Shown here: positions 8,813 through 17,526 of the stretch, piece after piece
Layout: every line of letters begins with the position of its first letter
Numbering within the stretch: the stretch's first letter is position 1
Assembly: GCF_028867935.1 (NCBI RefSeq)
Contig: NZ_JAPQNS010000001.1
Coordinates: forward strand, 1,302,001-1,366,000
DNA: 64,000 nt
From: Flavobacterium sp. SUN052
Lineage (GTDB): Bacteria; Bacteroidota; Bacteroidia; Flavobacteriales; Flavobacteriaceae
Reading direction: 5' to 3'
Notes under the pieces: model-generated
What the model saw: only the letters and a program-made list of their open reading frames with translations
The model's database searches: none
What the model was told of the DNA's origin: nothing
Made by a program: the position numbers and the translations under genes

Positions 8813-10132
8813 CTACTTTGCTGCAACCCGCCAAATCCGATTTCCTGAATCGTCAGCCACCAGCATAGAGCCGTCGGGTAACATGGTAACGCCTACTGGT
8901 CGGCCGTACACATCTTTATCATTCGCAATAAAGCCCGTCAGGAAATCTTCGGGAGCACCCGTTGGTTTTCCATCAGCAAACGGCACAAAAACAACTTTGT
9001 ATCCCGAAAATTTCGAGCGATTCCAGGAGCCGTGCTGACCAATGTAAGCCCCACTCTGGTATTTTTCGGGGTAAGATTTTCCACCATCGGTGGGCTTATT
9101 GTAAAACGCCAACCCTAGCGAAGCGGTGTGTGCTCCCAACGGCACATCGGGCGCAATGGTTTTCTTGACCAAATCGGGTCGTTCGCCTTTCCGGCGGGGG
9201 TCTTCAATCTGGTTATAATAAGCATAGGGCCAGCCGTAAAAGCCACCTTCTTTTACACTGGTCAGGTAATCGGGAACGAGTTCGTCGCCTAGCTCATCGC
9301 GCTCATTTACTGCGGCATACAGGGTCGTAGTGCCAGGGTACCACGCCAGCCCGACCGGGTTGCGAAGGCCCGTTGCGTAGAGCCGTTCGCCAGAACCGTC
9401 GGGGTTCATTTCCCACACGGCAGCCCGTTTTACTTCGTTCTCCATGCCGTTTTCGCCCACATTACTCCCCGATCCAACCGATACGTACAGTTTTTTGCCA
9501 TCGGGACTAGGTAAAATGTTGCGGGTCCAATGGTTGTTATAGCCACCTGCTGGCAGGTCTTTGATTTTGGTGCCAGAGCCGCTAATGCTGGTTGCGCCGG
9601 GCTGATAGGGAAAACGCAGTAAGCCATCGGTATTAGCTACGTAGAAATAGTTGCCCTGGATCAACATGCCGAATGGCTGGTTCAGACCGCTCACGAACAC
9701 CTTTTTCAGATCAGGTTTACCGTCCTTGTTCGTGTCGCGAAAGAGCGTAATCCGGTTGGCACTGTCATCAAATCGTTGTGATTTAGCCTGTCCCGAAACA
9801 ACCGCCACTGCTTTTTTAGTACCTTTTTTCTCGGTATTCGATTCGGCCACCAGCACGTCGCCGTTTGGGGCCACATAGATCCAGCGGGGGTTCACTAGGT
9901 TGCGGGCGTATTCGGTCACCACAAAACCAGCGGGAGCCGTGGGCATTTTGCCCTCGGGCCAGCCAATTACATTACTGAATCGGGTTTCAGATTTGCCGGG
10001 GGCAGGTAGATCGGGGCTAGCCGGGAGTTGGGCATTGGTCGCATCCGAAGGTTGCTGGCCCTTATCCTTCTGACCGCAAGCCAGAATTGCGACGGCTAGT
10101 GGAGCCGCCAATAATAGGGAGGAGATTTTCAT
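8813..10132 (-). CDS. Lipoprotein PQQ-dependent sugar (L-sorbosone-type) dehydrogenase
   Basis: 439 residues. It has a lipoprotein signal peptide with a lipobox at about residues 16-19 (ILAC), then a Pro/Ser-rich linker. The beta-propeller body carries NPRWIYVAPNGDVLVAE, GLRNPVGLAWYPGT, a GGFYGWPYAY turn and a C-terminal GRPVGVTMLPDGSMLVADD, all typical of the glucose/sorbosone dehydrogenase family, which oxidises aldose sugars with PQQ and calcium. It should be membrane-tethered in the periplasm. No pqq genes lie nearby. An upstream block of 11-bp-spaced CTAAG repeats (10270-10307) may regulate it. Confidence 0.85.
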   Translation of the reverse strand: MKISSLLLAAPLAVAILACGQKDKGQQPSDATNAQLPASPDLPAPGKSETRFSNVIGWPEGKMPTAPAGFVVTEYARNLVNPRWIYVAPNGDVLVAESNTEKKGTKKAVAVVSGQAKSQRFDDSANRITLFRDTNKDGKPDLKKVFVSGLNQPFGMLIQGNYFYVANTDGLLRFPYQPGATSISGSGTKIKDLPAGGYNNHWTRNILPSPDGKKLYVSVGSGSNVGENGMENEVKRAAVWEMNPDGSGERLYATGLRNPVGLAWYPGTTTLYAAVNERDELGDELVPDYLTSVKEGGFYGWPYAYYNQIEDPRRKGERPDLVKKTIAPDVPLGAHTASLGLAFYNKPTDGGKSYPEKYQSGAYIGQHGSWNRSKFSGYKVVFVPFADGKPTGAPEDFLTGFIANDKDVYGRPVGVTMLPDGSMLVADDSGNRIWRVAAK

Positions 10133-10269
10133 TGTGTTGAGTCAAATGTATTCCCTACTAAACCAATTGAGCGGCACTTTAGTTGGAAATAACTCATAAG
10201 GAGCAATGGAATAATTGACGGTAATCAGCTTCGAGGGGCCTTACTTTTTAGCCAATGGATCAGGCTACT

Positions 10270-10307
10270 CTAATCACTTTCTAAGTTGACACTAAGTTGA
10301 TTCTAAG
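10270..10307. promoter_or_regulatory. Operator-like direct repeats, site A (11-bp period)
   Basis: CTAAT at 10270, then CTAAG at 10281, 10292 and 10303: four pentamers at exactly 11-bp spacing. Direct repeats with one-turn spacing are characteristic of OmpR/PhoB-type response regulators. Sites with the same core and period occur at 14343-14369 and 17377-17392. Confidence 0.55.
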
Positions 10308-10492
10308 AAGCGAGGACGTTGTTTGCTGGTAGAAACCAGTACTCACACAATCCGATGACTCTCATTACCCGCTTAAGTGTTTTTCTCCTGTCCTTCCTGG
10401 TTCTGGGAGTGACTGTTTGTCTAAGCCAGGTTATCACAATGGCCGTGAGGCTTCGAAAACAGTCTAACCTGTGCCGTTTTTTTGATTTGTAA

Positions 10493-10765
10493 ACGGTGCG
10501 CATAGGCGTGAGGGCTACATCGGTTGATAATACGACAACCAATATGGTAAACCTACAACAACAGGGTTTGTACGGATATGCTCAAACTATCGATACAAAC
10601 CCGTATAACTGAGAGGACTCCTGCTGGGGAAATCATCCGTTTGAAGAATACCGCATGGAAGTGCTTGACCCCGATGTTACCAGCGAATTAACCCACCTGA
10701 CGGGTCGCCCGTATTACATACTGGGCGATTCCGAACTACCACAAATTATAATAAACAGGAAGTAA
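10493..10765 (+). pseudogene. Remnant coding sequence with one in-frame TGA
   Basis: One frame, opened after TAA 10490 and closed by TAA 10763, is interrupted only by TGA at 10610-10612. On either side the translation looks protein-like: VNLQQQGLYGYAQTIDTNPY before the stop, and a segment beginning WGNHPFEEYRMEVLDPD after it, with mixed polar and aromatic residues. I do not recognise the family. The most likely explanation is a decayed 3' gene fragment. UGA recoding to selenocysteine would need a SECIS element and Sec machinery, and I see evidence for neither. Confidence 0.35.
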
Positions 10766-10787
10766 GATATCTAGCACAGTTTCTGAA

Positions 10788-10845
10788 CCCTTAGCGCCGG
10801 GCCTACTACCAGTTAGCTAACTAGCAGCAGGCCCGGCGCTAAGGG
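10788..10845. terminator. Strong 17-bp hairpin downstream of treS
   Basis: A perfect 17-bp stem (10788-10804 with 10829-10845, core TTAGCGCCGGGCC) has a loop that itself contains the palindrome AGTTAGCTAACT (10811-10822). It ends 8 bases before the treS stop codon, on the 3' side of that minus-strand gene. There is no clear U tract, so it may protect 3' ends as well as terminate. Confidence 0.6.
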
Positions 10846-10852
10846 ATTGGGT

Positions 10853-13800
10853 CTAGAACTCGACCAGTTCTGGTTCAGAGTAAGCTTGAGCCAGTACCGG
10901 CACCACCGAACGAATGAGTTGCAATGATACCCGTACCTGATCAGGTGAACGGTTTAGATCGGTCATTGCTTTTTCGAGAAGATACGTTTCCAGCATCATT
11001 TGCAGGTCGTCGGAATGGCTGGGAACGAGCGCACTATGCTGTACCGTATCGAGCCAGGCTTTCAGGAAGAAGCCACACATGTGATCGGCCCAGAACTGGG
11101 CGTAAGGCAGGTACTGCACGAAACTATCGCCAACAACCTGATCGCTGGATGAAAAACCTTCATAAACAACTTTATGGAACGAGCGAATCATTGCCGCAAC
11201 ATCGCGCAGGGGCGACCGTTTCAGCCGTCGTTCACTATAGGGTCGGTCGGGGTCACCCCCAAAATCCTGAATAACCAGATCACGACCCGTCAACAAAATC
11301 TTTTCCAGTTGCAAATCGCCGTGAATTCTGATTTTAAGACTGTCCAGTTTATGGTCGTAAATGCGCCGGAACGTGTTCAATATCGTTTCTCTATTTTTGA
11401 GCAGCAAGCGGGCAGGGTCCTGAATATCAGCCGGAAATTGATCCAGTCTTAGTGAAAGACTTTGAAACGCTTCACGAACTAACACCTGCATACCTGAAAA
11501 CAGCGACCGCTGGTAGTGCAGCGAAAAGGCTTCGGGGGCTACCTCCGCTAGCTGCGTATTGGACGAGAGCGCCAAATGTAGTTCACCCACCCGGACACCC
11601 AACAAACGGGCCTGTTCGGCGGCTCGTCGTCCCAGCAATACCTGCGTTTCATCAGGAAGATCCTCAAAAGCTACGGGTTGACTCAGGGTGCCGCGTTGGC
11701 TGCTTATGGCCGCTGTCAGTTGGGTTTGGTCGCGGGCCAATACCCGCTCGATGAAATTGTTTACCCGTTCCAGCACATACTGTTTACCCGTTCCGTAGCG
11801 ACCAACCACTGTTTCTATCATCCCCAGTAACACATGACCCCGTTCCGAGCTTATACTAATCTGCCCAACCGGCTCGGGTACGTGCTGAAATTGAGCGGTC
11901 TCCTTCAGAAAACGGACCAGTTCGGTGTCTGGATTAATGACCTGATCAACTTTGCGGTACATTTTCAGCAGAAACTGGTTATTGTAACTGATGGATAGGT
12001 ACTCCGCACCGGTCGATAACAGTTTTGTTTTTACGTCTTTATGCTCCTGCGCATACTGACTTAGCATCGGCTTGGGCTGTACCAGAAGGGGAACTGCTGG
12101 CACGGATCTGTTATTTTTATGGTCGGCTGAAGGGCTTGCTTGCTGGGTGGGCAGATAGAAAAGAGCCTGCTGCACAGCGGGCAGAAATAGTCCGTCACAA
12201 AGACCACCCTCCTCCTGGCCGATGGTGAGAGTGGCCAGTAACGACTGCGGGCAGGTAGTACTGAGTTTAGCTGTTTGGGCGTCACTGGCAAAGGCGAGCG
12301 TGAGTTGAAAAAAATCGGGCAAACCGCGTTCGTAAGCGACCTCAATCAGCAATAAGTAAGCATCGTTGCTGCCTTCGGGAAGGTGCAACGTGGCCTGATT
12401 AAGAACGTTTACCTCGCGTAAGCCCTGCTTCCGCTCCCCCAGCCAGTCGGCCCGAAGCAGGTAATTCGGCAACACAACGGTTTCGAGTACCGTGCGATTA
12501 CCATTGGTCAGAAGCCTGTCCCAGTCGTCGATCTGGAAGGCAGGGAGTGTCCGGTTATCCAGAGAGTCAACAGCCGTTTTTTGCAAGGCAAACCATTGAA
12601 AATCATGGGGGCCAAGGGTGAAAAAATAGCTTTCGCTCTCATGAACCATCGGAAATGCATTCTTGCTGAACAGCTCAACCGGTGTGTATCCCGCAAAACC
12701 AGGTAAGTCGATCTCGGCAGGCTGGGCATACTTCGACAGGTTGACCACAATCAGTAAAGTCTCATCCTCGTAAGTGCGGGTAAAAGCGAGCACTTTTGGG
12801 TTTTCAACGGCCAGAAAACGCATTTGCCCCCGCCCAAATGCCTTATGATTACGGCGCATATTAATCATCCGTTTCATAAACCATAATAGCGACGACGTAT
12901 TCTGCGACTGCGTTTCAACGTTCACCGACTCAAAATGATAATTGGGATCCAGAATCATGGGCAGATACAGCTTCTGCGGGTTAGCCCCCGAAAAACCAGC
13001 GTTTCGGTCGGGCGACCACTGCATAGGTGTGCGGACCCCATCGCGGTCGCCTAGGTACACGTTGTCGCCCATGCCAATTTCGTCGCCATAATAAATAACA
13101 GGGGTTCCGGGAAGCGAAAACAGAAGGCTATTGAGCAGTTCGATCTTTTTCCGGTTATTGTCCATCAGTGGAGCTAGCCGGTGGCGAATACCCAGGTTTA
13201 TTTTAGCCTTCGGGTCTTTGGCATAGGTTTTATACATGTAATCCCGTTCCTCGTCGGTCACCATTTCGAGGGTTAGTTCATCGTGATTCCGCAGAAAAAT
13301 GGCCCACTGGCAGTTGTCGGGGATGTCTGGGGTCTGATCAAAAATATCGGTGATTGGATACCGATCTTCCATTTGCAGCGCCATGAACATACGGGGCATC
13401 ACCGGAAAATGGTAATTCATGTGGCATTCGTCGCCCTCGCCAAAATACGAGGCAGAATCTTCGGGCCACATGTTCGCTTCGGCCAGAAAAACCACGCCCG
13501 GAAAATGACTGTCGACATGGGCGCGGAGTTTTTTCAGAAAGGCGTGAGTTTCGGGGAGGTTTTCGCCGTTAGTGCCTTCCCGTTCAAACAGGTAGGGCAC
13601 CGCATCGAGCCGGAATCCGTCGACGCCCAGCTCGCACCAGTAATCAATCATGCGAAATACTTCTTCCTGCACCAGTGGATTATCGTAATTCAGGTCGGGT
13701 TGGTGATGGAAGAAACGGTGCCAGTAATACTGCTGGGCTTCGTGATCCCAGGTCCAGTTGGAATTCTCGAAATCCTGAAAAATGATTCGAACATCGTTGT

Positions 13801-14236
13801 ATTGGGTTGGATCGTCGGTCCAGACATAGTACTCCCGCTCCGGCGAGCCTTTGGGGGCTTTTCTGGCACGTTGAAACCAGGGGTGCTGATCGGAGGAGTG
13901 ATTGATAACTAACTCTGTAATTACTTTGAGGTTCCGCAGATGGGCTTGGTGGAGTAGTGTTTTGAAGTGTTCGATAGTCCCGTACGACTTGTTGATGGTG
14001 TAATAATCGGCAATGTCGTAGCCATCATCGCGGAGGGGCGAGGGGTAAAAGGGCAGCAACCAGATTGCCGTTACGCCCAGTTCCTGTAAGTAATCCAGTT
14101 TTTGGAGAAGGCCTTCAAAATCCCCAATTCCATCTCCATTACCATCACAAAACGCCTTAATGTGTAATTCGTAAATAACAGCATCCTTATACCAGTGAAT
14201 GGTATCGTGTTGTGCTATATCGTTGTTATCGAGCAT
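10853..14236 (-). CDS. treS: Trehalose synthase fused to maltokinase-like domain
   Basis: 1127 residues in two enzymes. Residues 1 to about 550 are a GH13 trehalose synthase that interconverts maltose and trehalose: nucleophile Asp211 in GVDGFRLDAVPY, acid/base Glu253 in FLAEANMW, and Asp319 in NHDE. The C-terminal part (about 680-1127) is a maltokinase-like aminoglycoside-phosphotransferase fold with HGDLQLEKILL and VIQDFGGD, the catalytic loop and metal-binding motif. The fusion is a known form (TreS-Mak) that feeds maltose-1-phosphate to glycogen or alpha-glucan synthesis by GlgE; glgE is not in the window. Upstream, 14343-14369 carries three 11-bp-spaced CTTAG repeats. Confidence 0.94.
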   Translation of the reverse strand: MLDNNDIAQHDTIHWYKDAVIYELHIKAFCDGNGDGIGDFEGLLQKLDYLQELGVTAIWLLPFYPSPLRDDGYDIADYYTINKSYGTIEHFKTLLHQAHLRNLKVITELVINHSSDQHPWFQRARKAPKGSPEREYYVWTDDPTQYNDVRIIFQDFENSNWTWDHEAQQYYWHRFFHHQPDLNYDNPLVQEEVFRMIDYWCELGVDGFRLDAVPYLFEREGTNGENLPETHAFLKKLRAHVDSHFPGVVFLAEANMWPEDSASYFGEGDECHMNYHFPVMPRMFMALQMEDRYPITDIFDQTPDIPDNCQWAIFLRNHDELTLEMVTDEERDYMYKTYAKDPKAKINLGIRHRLAPLMDNNRKKIELLNSLLFSLPGTPVIYYGDEIGMGDNVYLGDRDGVRTPMQWSPDRNAGFSGANPQKLYLPMILDPNYHFESVNVETQSQNTSSLLWFMKRMINMRRNHKAFGRGQMRFLAVENPKVLAFTRTYEDETLLIVVNLSKYAQPAEIDLPGFAGYTPVELFSKNAFPMVHESESYFFTLGPHDFQWFALQKTAVDSLDNRTLPAFQIDDWDRLLTNGNRTVLETVVLPNYLLRADWLGERKQGLREVNVLNQATLHLPEGSNDAYLLLIEVAYERGLPDFFQLTLAFASDAQTAKLSTTCPQSLLATLTIGQEEGGLCDGLFLPAVQQALFYLPTQQASPSADHKNNRSVPAVPLLVQPKPMLSQYAQEHKDVKTKLLSTGAEYLSISYNNQFLLKMYRKVDQVINPDTELVRFLKETAQFQHVPEPVGQISISSERGHVLLGMIETVVGRYGTGKQYVLERVNNFIERVLARDQTQLTAAISSQRGTLSQPVAFEDLPDETQVLLGRRAAEQARLLGVRVGELHLALSSNTQLAEVAPEAFSLHYQRSLFSGMQVLVREAFQSLSLRLDQFPADIQDPARLLLKNRETILNTFRRIYDHKLDSLKIRIHGDLQLEKILLTGRDLVIQDFGGDPDRPYSERRLKRSPLRDVAAMIRSFHKVVYEGFSSSDQVVGDSFVQYLPYAQFWADHMCGFFLKAWLDTVQHSALVPSHSDDLQMMLETYLLEKAMTDLNRSPDQVRVSLQLIRSVVPVLAQAYSEPELVEF

Positions 14237-14342
14237 AGTTCTATCTGTTTAAGGCCCCGTCTGGTCCGAAACAGCATACGGGGGCGGGCAAGCTGACCAA
14301 ATTGCTGAGACCGGCAAGTACACAGTAACCAGTAAAGATTTG

Positions 14343-14369
14343 CTTAGAACCCGCTTAGAAATTGCTTAG
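14343..14369. promoter_or_regulatory. Operator-like direct repeats, site B, upstream of treS
   Basis: CTTAG at 14343, 14354 and 14365, exactly 11 bp apart, 107 bases before the treS start. Read on the treS strand the block includes TTCTAAGCAAAT, a 12-mer also present in site C at 17375-17386. Confidence 0.6.
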
Positions 14370-14452
14370 AGCCGAAATCAGGCCTGTTTTATACAACAGG
14401 GCTCGGTCCTGTTCAAGACGATCGTTTTTGCTCAGAAACACCCAACGTCTAC

Positions 14453-15847
14453 TTATTCGGCAATAAGTTTAACACGTTTACTTTTCGTCCGACTTTGCAG
14501 CCATTTCTGAATTCGATTTCGTTCGGCCATCGAATGCTTTCGGGAAAACCGGGCATAAACAAGCATCACCGTATCGGGAGTAGTCTTGTTGGCGTTCATG
14601 ACCAGCGCCCGGGCGGCAGTAAATGTCTGCACATCGGGCATGAGCGTTTTGAGTTCATTTCGTAAGTCGGCAACGGGCAGCATTCCGTGTTGCGTTAACT
14701 CAATATATCGACGGAGGGAGTCGATGGTTTGATCTTTGCGGGCAATAGACGATTGACTATACTTAATGACCTGATCGGTTATTGAGCTTTTGAGCGCATC
14801 AACGTCAATTTCGGTATCCTTAAAACTGCCCTGTTTTACCACCAGCAAAGTCGTATTCAAGCCGTAGGGGAGTAATTTGGTCTGCAGCAAATTGATTGAA
14901 TCTTTGGGCATTGGTTCGCCCACCATCGTCAGCTCCAGCCGGGGTTGTTTCCGGTTATACTGAGCATTGTAGCTAACCACCTGCCGAAACTCGAAGTTGC
15001 ACTCGTTGGTTACAAAGCGCTTGGCTGCCTGCTCAAACAATGTTTTACGGACAATCTGGTAGCCGAGGTATGTACTGGGCACCAGTACCAGCAGCACAGC
15101 GATCCAGATCGTTTGCCGAACCCGTCGTTCAACGTCGGGTGTTGGATAGGCTTTCTGGTGATACCCCAGAAAACGAACAATGATAAAGGTCGCAAGGCTG
15201 ATACAGACGCTATTGATCAAAAAAAGGTAAAATGCACCGGCGAAGTAGTACAGATTACCAACGGCAAGCCCATAGCCAGCCGTGCAAAGAGGTGGCATCA
15301 ATGCTGTCGCGATGGCAACCCCTGGAATAACATTCGTGATCTTTTCCCGGCGCGAGCCGGCAACAATACCGGCAAGGCCACCAAAAAAGGCAATGAATGT
15401 ATCCCAAACTGTGGGTGAGATTCGGGCCAGAATCTCGGACTGGGCAATGTGCAGCGGACTGATAAGAAAATAAACGGTTGATGTCAGCAGGCTGATAAAT
15501 ACGGCGATGCTCAGGTTCTTCAACGAACGCTGAATCATAGTGAGGTCATTGATCCCAATGCCTAGTCCAATGCCCATTATCGGCCCCATTAGAGGGGAAA
15601 TGAGCATGGCCCCGATTATGACCGCCGTGGAGTTGACGTTTAGCCCGATCGACGCAATGAATATGGCGAAGATGAGTGTCCACAGGTTAATGCCTCTAAA
15701 TTCGATCCCGCGACTAATTGATTCAATTACATCTGCTTCGTCTTGTTTGTCTTCTTCCAGGCTAAACCGTTCGCGCAATAATGAACCGAACCGGGCAAAT
15801 CGATCGGATGGTTTAACGGGTGACAGGTCAGGATCTTTGGCAAGCAT
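14453..15847 (-). CDS. DUF389 (TIGR00341-type) membrane protein
   Basis: 464 residues. After a short charged N terminus come six or so membrane helices with the conserved NVNSTAVIIGAMLISPLMGP segment and GVAIATALMPPLCTAGYGLA, both hallmarks of DUF389 proteins. The C-terminal 200 residues are soluble. The family has no established biochemical function. It is 38 bases downstream of the ClC gene on the same strand, so the two are probably co-transcribed, which argues for a role linked to ion transport. No terminator lies between them. Confidence 0.87.
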   Translation of the reverse strand: MLAKDPDLSPVKPSDRFARFGSLLRERFSLEEDKQDEADVIESISRGIEFRGINLWTLIFAIFIASIGLNVNSTAVIIGAMLISPLMGPIMGIGLGIGINDLTMIQRSLKNLSIAVFISLLTSTVYFLISPLHIAQSEILARISPTVWDTFIAFFGGLAGIVAGSRREKITNVIPGVAIATALMPPLCTAGYGLAVGNLYYFAGAFYLFLINSVCISLATFIIVRFLGYHQKAYPTPDVERRVRQTIWIAVLLVLVPSTYLGYQIVRKTLFEQAAKRFVTNECNFEFRQVVSYNAQYNRKQPRLELTMVGEPMPKDSINLLQTKLLPYGLNTTLLVVKQGSFKDTEIDVDALKSSITDQVIKYSQSSIARKDQTIDSLRRYIELTQHGMLPVADLRNELKTLMPDVQTFTAARALVMNANKTTPDTVMLVYARFSRKHSMAERNRIQKWLQSRTKSKRVKLIAE

Positions 15848-15885
15848 AGGGGTTTTGTAGGAATAGAGAAAGTTAGAGTTGCATT

Positions 15886-17301
15886 TTATACACTATCAGA
15901 AACAGGATCGGCTACTGCTTGTTTGGCCGGGTTCCTGAATCCGGAATGGGAAATAGCTTCTCGTACAAACCCATCTTTCAGATGTTCGTAAAACGAAACC
16001 GGATCAACCAGCGAGGCAATCCCCTGAGCCATTAAGCCTCCCAGCAGCAACTGAAAAATCGCGGAATGCCGGTCGGTCATTTCCAAAACCAGGATAGCCG
16101 CTGTAAACGGAGAGCGGACTACTCCGGTCAGGAAACTAACCATGCTTACCAGAATAATCAGGTTGTGATCGGCGGGAGCAATCTCAATAAGTCGGCCAAG
16201 CGCATCGCCAAGAACTGCGCCAGCGCTGAGTGAGGTAGCGAACACTCCACCTGCACCGCCACTACAATAACTTAGAGCCATACCCGCAAATCGAACCGGA
16301 AACAGATACGAGGGGGTAAGTTCGGAATGTTGGAACAAAAGCCGATTTATAATGAGCTTCCCCGTGCCAATAGCGTCGATACCCACCCAAAAGGCGAAGA
16401 CCGCCAACAGGAATCCACATCCAAGAACCCAGGCAAGCTGATGTAAGGGTTGACGAAGTCGCTTCCGCAATCCGTTCAACCACAGCAACGTTTTGGCAAA
16501 TACAGCACCTGCCAGCCCGCATGCTAAAGCAACCAGAACAACAATCCCCAAAAACCAGCCCGTTGAACTGGTCACTTTGGGGTAGCCCAGGTATAAATAC
16601 GGCCCCAGAATAGCCTGAGCCGTCATACCGGCAATGATTACGGCGGTAAATACCGCCGTACGAAACTGCGTAATATGAGTCTGGGTTAACTCTTCGACCA
16701 CAAACACAATACCGCCCAGCGGAGTGTTAAAAGCGGCCGCCAGTCCGGCTGCGCCACCAGTAACTAAGGCAATTTGCCGTGACAACTGGGGCCAACCAGC
16801 TGGTTGTAAGCGGTTGATTGCTCTGAAAATAGCCGCCGAAATCTGAATGGTTGGCCCTTCACGACCAATGACGCCCCCGCCCACCAGCAAAATAGCACTG
16901 CTCAGTACCTTTACGATAGCCACCCGCAAACTCAGTAAATAGCTGGTATGACCGTGTAAGGTTGGAGTCGACAGGTGAATACCTGCCATAACCTGGGGAA
17001 TACCGCTGCCCCTTGCCGCCGGGGCCAGCTTGTTAACCAATATCCAGGCCGCCAGAAATGCAAGTGGCGTCAGCACAAACGCAAGCCATGGATGAGCAGT
17101 CAGCCAGTTGAAACTGAGTTGCTCAGCCCACACAAACAAGCGCTCATATCCAACCGCAACCAGACCCGTCAGTAGCGATGCGACCCAGAAAGGAATGCTC
17201 TGGAGAATCAGCCGACGAACTTGCTCCGTATATAATGGGCGGATCAGGTACTGATCAATCCTGGACAAGAGCCGGGCGTAACGGGAATTGCGGTCTGCCA
17301 T
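15886..17301 (-). CDS. clcA: ClC-family chloride/proton exchanger
   Basis: 471 residues with about ten hydrophobic helices. All ClC selectivity motifs are visible: GSGIP (residues 98-102), GREGP (146-150) with the gating Glu148, and a later glycine-rich GGAGGVFATSLSAGA. Glu203 in VVEELTQT occupies the position of the internal proton-transfer glutamate. With both glutamates present it should be a 2Cl-/H+ antiporter rather than a channel. It heads a likely operon with the DUF389 gene. An operator-like repeat pair (17377-17392) lies 76 bases upstream. Confidence 0.93.
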   Translation of the reverse strand: MADRNSRYARLLSRIDQYLIRPLYTEQVRRLILQSIPFWVASLLTGLVAVGYERLFVWAEQLSFNWLTAHPWLAFVLTPLAFLAAWILVNKLAPAARGSGIPQVMAGIHLSTPTLHGHTSYLLSLRVAIVKVLSSAILLVGGGVIGREGPTIQISAAIFRAINRLQPAGWPQLSRQIALVTGGAAGLAAAFNTPLGGIVFVVEELTQTHITQFRTAVFTAVIIAGMTAQAILGPYLYLGYPKVTSSTGWFLGIVVLVALACGLAGAVFAKTLLWLNGLRKRLRQPLHQLAWVLGCGFLLAVFAFWVGIDAIGTGKLIINRLLFQHSELTPSYLFPVRFAGMALSYCSGGAGGVFATSLSAGAVLGDALGRLIEIAPADHNLIILVSMVSFLTGVVRSPFTAAILVLEMTDRHSAIFQLLLGGLMAQGIASLVDPVSFYEHLKDGFVREAISHSGFRNPAKQAVADPVSDSV

Positions 17302-17376
17302 AGTCAGAAAGAGAAGACGTCGTTGAGTTAATGAACTGACTATCTAAACGCTCGTCCTGCCTATCTGATTGATGTT

Positions 17377-17392
17377 CTAAGCAAATTCTAAT
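17377..17392. promoter_or_regulatory. Operator-like direct repeats, site C, between clcA and a beta-propeller gene
   Basis: CTAAG at 17377 and CTAAT at 17388, 11 bp apart, within TTCTAAGCAAATTCTAAT. The first 12 bases also occur in site B upstream of treS. The site lies between two divergent genes and could act on either. Confidence 0.5.
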
Positions 17393-17526
17393 TATTGAGC
17401 CACTCTCAAGCTGTAGCGGTAAATGGCTAAATGGGTAAGTATAATAGCTGTTTCCCTTTACTCTAGTACAGCTTTTATACCTGTCCATCGCTCTTATTCC
17501 TATTCATTTATCCGAATCAACCAACC

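Larger units (their letters stand above)
10133..10852. other. 720-base intergenic region with repeats, gene remnant and hairpin
   Basis: No intact gene is supported. From left to right it holds an 11-bp-period CTAAG repeat block (10270-10307), a broken reading frame (10493-10765) and a strong hairpin (10788-10845). A 79-codon antisense frame at 10303-10542 has no protein-like features and is not called. Confidence 0.6.

Noticed and set aside
10303..10542. 79-codon minus-strand frame after the CTAAG repeats
   Set aside because: Composition looks random, with no family and no promoter or terminator relation.
10607..10615. TGA read as selenocysteine
   Set aside because: No SECIS-like hairpin was seen after it and the frame is short and truncated; decay is simpler.
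13283..13912. 209-codon open frame on the plus strand
   Set aside because: It lies antisense inside the treS coding region, and its translation has no domain; a shadow of the GC-rich gene.
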